This document shows, piece after piece, positions 4,001 to 5,609 of a DNA stretch of 5,609 bases (within the stretch, counting starts at the first letter, position 1; every line of letters starts with the position of its first letter). The position numbers were made by a program, and so were the translations under genes. The DNA is from Candidatus Njordarchaeum guaymasense. GTDB taxonomy: Archaea; Asgardarchaeota; Njordarchaeia; Njordarchaeales; Njordarchaeaceae. Below the pieces are notes generated by a model. It searched no databases. It was not told where the DNA came from and was given only the letters and a program-made list of their open reading frames with translations. The DNA lies in contig JAUQYT010000349.1 of NCBI GenBank assembly GCA_030587605.1, positions 1 through 5,609 on the forward strand. Direction: 5' to 3'.

Positions 4001-4941
4001 CTTCTCCAATTAGCGCTGTCTTTCTCTACCAGGTTGAGTGCTTGTTCGATTTTGTAGCCAGCTTTCAGATAACAGACAAGTTGGCACAGGGGAAGATCAA
4101 TAAAGTCTAAGATCGCGGTTATTCGACATAGGTCTCCCACTGCTCGCGCGAAGATTTGTTGGAAGTCTGGGTTGCTGAACCTGAATTTCTTGGCAATGTC
4201 CAACACATGTTTATAATCATGTCGCGAAATCGTGATTTCGTCTCGCACCTCATATTTTCGATACTTATAGAATGGCTTCCCTTGCATAATCTCGTCGAGT
4301 TCGTCTGGAGTAAATGCGAATCGTATAGGGACGCAACGTTGAGTCAGCGCTTCATATTTCACACTTTGGCATTTGTCGAGGTTCTTCATTGTAGCTATTA
4401 TGCAGGGGAAGCGAGTTTTGACTTCAATCTCGCCATCCTTCACACGATAGAATAGGTCTCCGTCTTCCTCGTTGAATGGTCGAGTTCGCTGGCCGACCTT
4501 ACGTTTATACCGTCCGGATTCTAGGACGCCGAGTAATACGTCTATTGAGCCTGTGTCGCCGCGTTCTCCAGTTCTGAATTCGTCGAGTAGCAGAGGTTTC
4601 TTTCTTGTCTGCCAGACAAGTCCAGGAACAAGGTCCCCACTTATTGGATCAATTGTGCCTATCATAGCGGCGTAGGTGACGTACGAGTATGGCGTCACGT
4701 TGTGTTTCGCGCCCACTTCCTCAAGGATTGTGGATTTCAATAGTCCAGGCGCACTCTGCAGTAAGAGGTGCAGTTGAGGACGCATCGGTTGGTCACGGTA
4801 TTTTTCCCGTACGACTAAGGAACCGACTTGGGCAGATGCGCATGTGATGTTGATTAGCTGATTTATGGCGGTTGGAACTCGTCCGGGCTTGTGCTGTACA
4901 CTCTCCCGGGGGAGTGTACGTCGCAAAGTTGTACGTCTCAA
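3997..4941 (-). CDS. MCM-like AAA+ ATPase, probable replicative helicase
   Basis: The protein has 314 residues with AAA+ landmarks: Walker A SAPGLLKST (63-71), Walker B LLLDEF (117-122, Asp120 and Glu121), sensor 1 Asn187 in IIATMKN, and candidate arginine fingers at 202 and 207 in TQRCVPIRF. The PGxxKS form, the DEF Walker B and the ESGRYKRKVG that follows recall MCM helicases. The first Walker A glycine is Ser63. The zinc/OB N-terminal domain of cellular MCM is missing, so only a short N-terminus precedes the motor; a helical C-terminal part (about 240-310) may bind DNA or partners. The start is TTG 4941, overlapping the TGA of the RHH gene as TTGA; TTG at codon 6 is possible. A 24-bp inverted repeat lies in its first codons. 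It probably unwinds or loads at the element's origin. Confidence 0.75.
   Translation of the reverse strand: MRRTTLRRTLPRESVQHKPGRVPTAINQLINITCASAQVGSLVVREKYRDQPMRPQLHLLLQSAPGLLKSTILEEVGAKHNVTPYSYVTYAAMIGTIDPISGDLVPGLVWQTRKKPLLLDEFRTGERGDTGSIDVLLGVLESGRYKRKVGQRTRPFNEEDGDLFYRVKDGEIEVKTRFPCIIATMKNLDKCQSVKYEALTQRCVPIRFAFTPDELDEIMQGKPFYKYRKYEVRDEITISRHDYKHVLDIAKKFRFSNPDFQQIFARAVGDLCRITAILDFIDLPLCQLVCYLKAGYKIEQALNLVEKDSANWRR
4896..4919. repeat. 24-bp inverted repeat within the start of the AAA+ gene
   Basis: GTACACTC (4896-4903) is mirrored by GAGTGTAC (4912-4919). Inside them TCCC/GGGG is self-complementary except for one T-G pair, so the dyad is nearly continuous. It falls in codons 8-15 of the AAA+ gene. 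Next to it TGTACGTC occurs twice, at 4916-4923 and 4930-4937, 14 bp apart; the first copy shares its first four bases with the dyad. This looks like a DNA binding site or a strong mRNA hairpin just inside the gene. Confidence 0.75.
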
Positions 4942-5135
4942 TTTTGGGAACCACCCTTTGTTTTGATGCCGAGGGCTTTCTTCTCGGAATTGGAGATGTA
5001 GCTCATTGCGGCTAGAGCTTGAAGAAGGAGAACTCTCACAGTGTCAGAGCGGGTTGGATCTCTCCTCTTACGTCTTAACTCTTCGACCAGTTTGAGAATC
5101 GACTCGGGAAGGCTGACCGTTGCAGCTTTATTCAA
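4938..5135 (-). CDS. CopG-like ribbon-helix-helix regulator
   Basis: The protein has 65 residues. AATVSLP (4-10) is the DNA-binding strand, helix A is ESILKLVEELRRKR (11-24), DPTRSD is the turn and TVRVLLLQALAAM (32-44) is helix B, matching CopG-type RHH repressors. The tail, after about 45, is basic. The start is TTG 5135 because an in-frame TAG lies just upstream; AAGGGGAT (5148-5141) is a good Shine-Dalgarno five bases ahead. It leads the operon and overlaps the AAA+ gene by 4 nt (TTGA). In plasmids a CopG-type protein at this position represses its own promoter and so limits copy number; that role is inferred here from position and fold. Confidence 0.85.
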   Translation of the reverse strand: MNKAATVSLPESILKLVEELRRKRRDPTRSDTVRVLLLQALAAMSYISNSEKKALGIKTKGGSQN

Positions 5136-5170
5136 TGGCTATCCCCTTCTCTAATACTCTCTAACACGGT

Positions 5171-5180
5171 GTTTATATTC
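5171..5180 (-). promoter_or_regulatory. TATA box of the RHH/AAA+/primase operon
   Basis: On the minus strand this reads GAATATAAAC, the best TATA box in the window, about 37-42 nt before the TTG start. A start of transcription near 5149 would give a leader of roughly 14 nt that just holds the Shine-Dalgarno (5141-5148). Confidence 0.7.
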
Positions 5181-5192
5181 TCGTATCACCAA

Positions 5193-5215
5193 GAATATCT
5201 CATTCTCATGAGAAT
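5193..5215 (+). promoter_or_regulatory. TATA-like box and perfect 14-bp palindrome operator
   Basis: ATTCTCATGAGAAT (5202-5215) is a perfect palindrome between divergent promoters. GAATATCTC (5193-5201) just before it could be the TATA box of the + gene, about 30 nt from ATG 5230, so the palindrome would sit between TATA and transcription start. A further ATTCTC half-site lies at 5177-5182, overlapping the edge of the opposite TATA box. A dimer bound here could repress the winged-helix gene, the operon, or both. Confidence 0.6.
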
Positions 5216-5229
5216 CGGACTGTGGCAAG

Positions 5230-5609
5230 ATGAGCAAACTGACTATGGAGGACGCAAGAAGTCTGGCCAGAGTCTTCGGTGAACCAGACAGGCGTAAGAC
5301 GGCAATTCTATTGTCTTTTCACAAACCACGCAGCCAATTTGATGTTTTGAAAGAAACAGAACATTTACCAAAGGCCTACAGAGTTCCTAGAGCAACCCTC
5401 TACCGCAAAGTCAAGGAGCTATATGACGCCCATTTCTTGGACTTGATAGAACAAAGAGAGTTTGTAAAGGGCAATCTCAGAGGAACTGTGCGTTACTACC
5501 GATTGACGTTCAAGGGTTACCTTGCAGGGTTCATCTATGCCTATCTTCTTTTCATAGACCCAAAGACTCCAACCAGTCTAAAAGAGAAGGTTGAGTTGGA
5601 TGATTTTGG
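5230..5609 (+). CDS. winged-helix regulator, 3' partial
   Basis: The frame opens at ATG 5230 and runs off the window after 126 residues. Residues 22-100 look like a winged helix-turn-helix: helix 1 (RKTAILLSF), helix 2 (QFDVLKETEHL), recognition helix ATLYRKVKELYDAHFLDLI (55-73), then a wing with GTVRYYRLTFKGYLA (85-99). The wing's YYRLTFKG resembles ArsR/PadR-like archaeal regulators. A following hydrophobic stretch, FIYAYLLFI (101-109), may be a dimer helix. There is no Shine-Dalgarno before the ATG, consistent with a nearly leaderless mRNA. It is divergent from the RHH/AAA+ operon and shares its control region, so it probably regulates itself and perhaps the operon. Confidence 0.8.
   Translation, partial: MSKLTMEDARSLARVFGEPDRRKTAILLSFHKPRSQFDVLKETEHLPKAYRVPRATLYRKVKELYDAHFLDLIEQREFVKGNLRGTVRYYRLTFKGYLAGFIYAYLLFIDPKTPTSLKEKVELDDF

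Noticed and set aside
4156..4675. Two + frames opposite the AAA+ gene
   Set aside because: Both lie antisense to conserved AAA+ motifs and show no domain of their own.
1..5609. CRISPR array or insertion sequence
   Set aside because: No regularly spaced repeats with spacers and no transposase-like frame or terminal inverted repeats were found; the 54-bp tandem repeat is coding coiled coil.

Overview
The window looks archaeal. The best evidence is a tRNA-Gly(UCC) gene interrupted by a 16-nt intron at position 37/38 that folds into a bulge-helix-bulge, the substrate of archaeal tRNA splicing endonuclease. Other signs are Shine-Dalgarno sequences of the GGAGGTGAT type, frequent TTG and GTG starts, A/T-rich TATA-like boxes about 30-37 nt upstream of starts, ribbon-helix-helix (RHH) and winged-helix regulators, and an MCM-like AAA+ protein beside a primase-like protein. 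I cannot fix the lineage from sequence alone. The right-hand 5 kb reads as an accessory element (plasmid, provirus or integrated element) rather than core chromosome: genes are small, mostly unrecognised, tightly overlapped, and regulated by small DNA-binding proteins.

Layout. 1-152: the C-terminal end of a protein with a CCHC zinc knuckle. 171-264: intron-containing tRNA-Gly. 265-454: no gene, but a CA repeat, a T-tract and two hairpins. 455-907 (+): a three-TM protein. 1055-1741 (-): a two-gene unit of a two-TM protein and a winged-helix protein. 1742-1906: a divergent control region with three TCGTCTAG repeats and a hairpin overlapping a Shine-Dalgarno sequence. 1907-2809 (+): a coiled-coil protein with a DUF2130/PD-(D/E)xK-like nuclease domain. 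2923-3129 (-): an RHH protein. 3130-3255: a gene-free stretch dense in inverted repeats. 3256-5135 (-): four overlapping genes, read from right to left: RHH regulator, AAA+ ATPase, basic protein, primase-like protein. 5136-5229: a divergent promoter region with a perfect 14-bp palindrome. 5230-5609 (+): the start of a winged-helix protein that runs off the window.

The most coherent system is the 3256-5135 operon, read as a compact replication module: a CopG-like repressor, an MCM-like motor without an N-terminal OB domain, a small arginine-tailed protein, and a minimal archaeo-eukaryotic-primase-like protein. Each gene overlaps the next, by 4, 4 and 35 nt. The order recalls pRN1-type plasmids (CopG protein next to a primase/helicase protein), but here motor and primase are separate. 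The divergent winged-helix gene and the palindrome between them probably set its expression. The tRNA could be the integration target of such an element, but no integrase and no second copy of the tRNA 3' end lies in this window.
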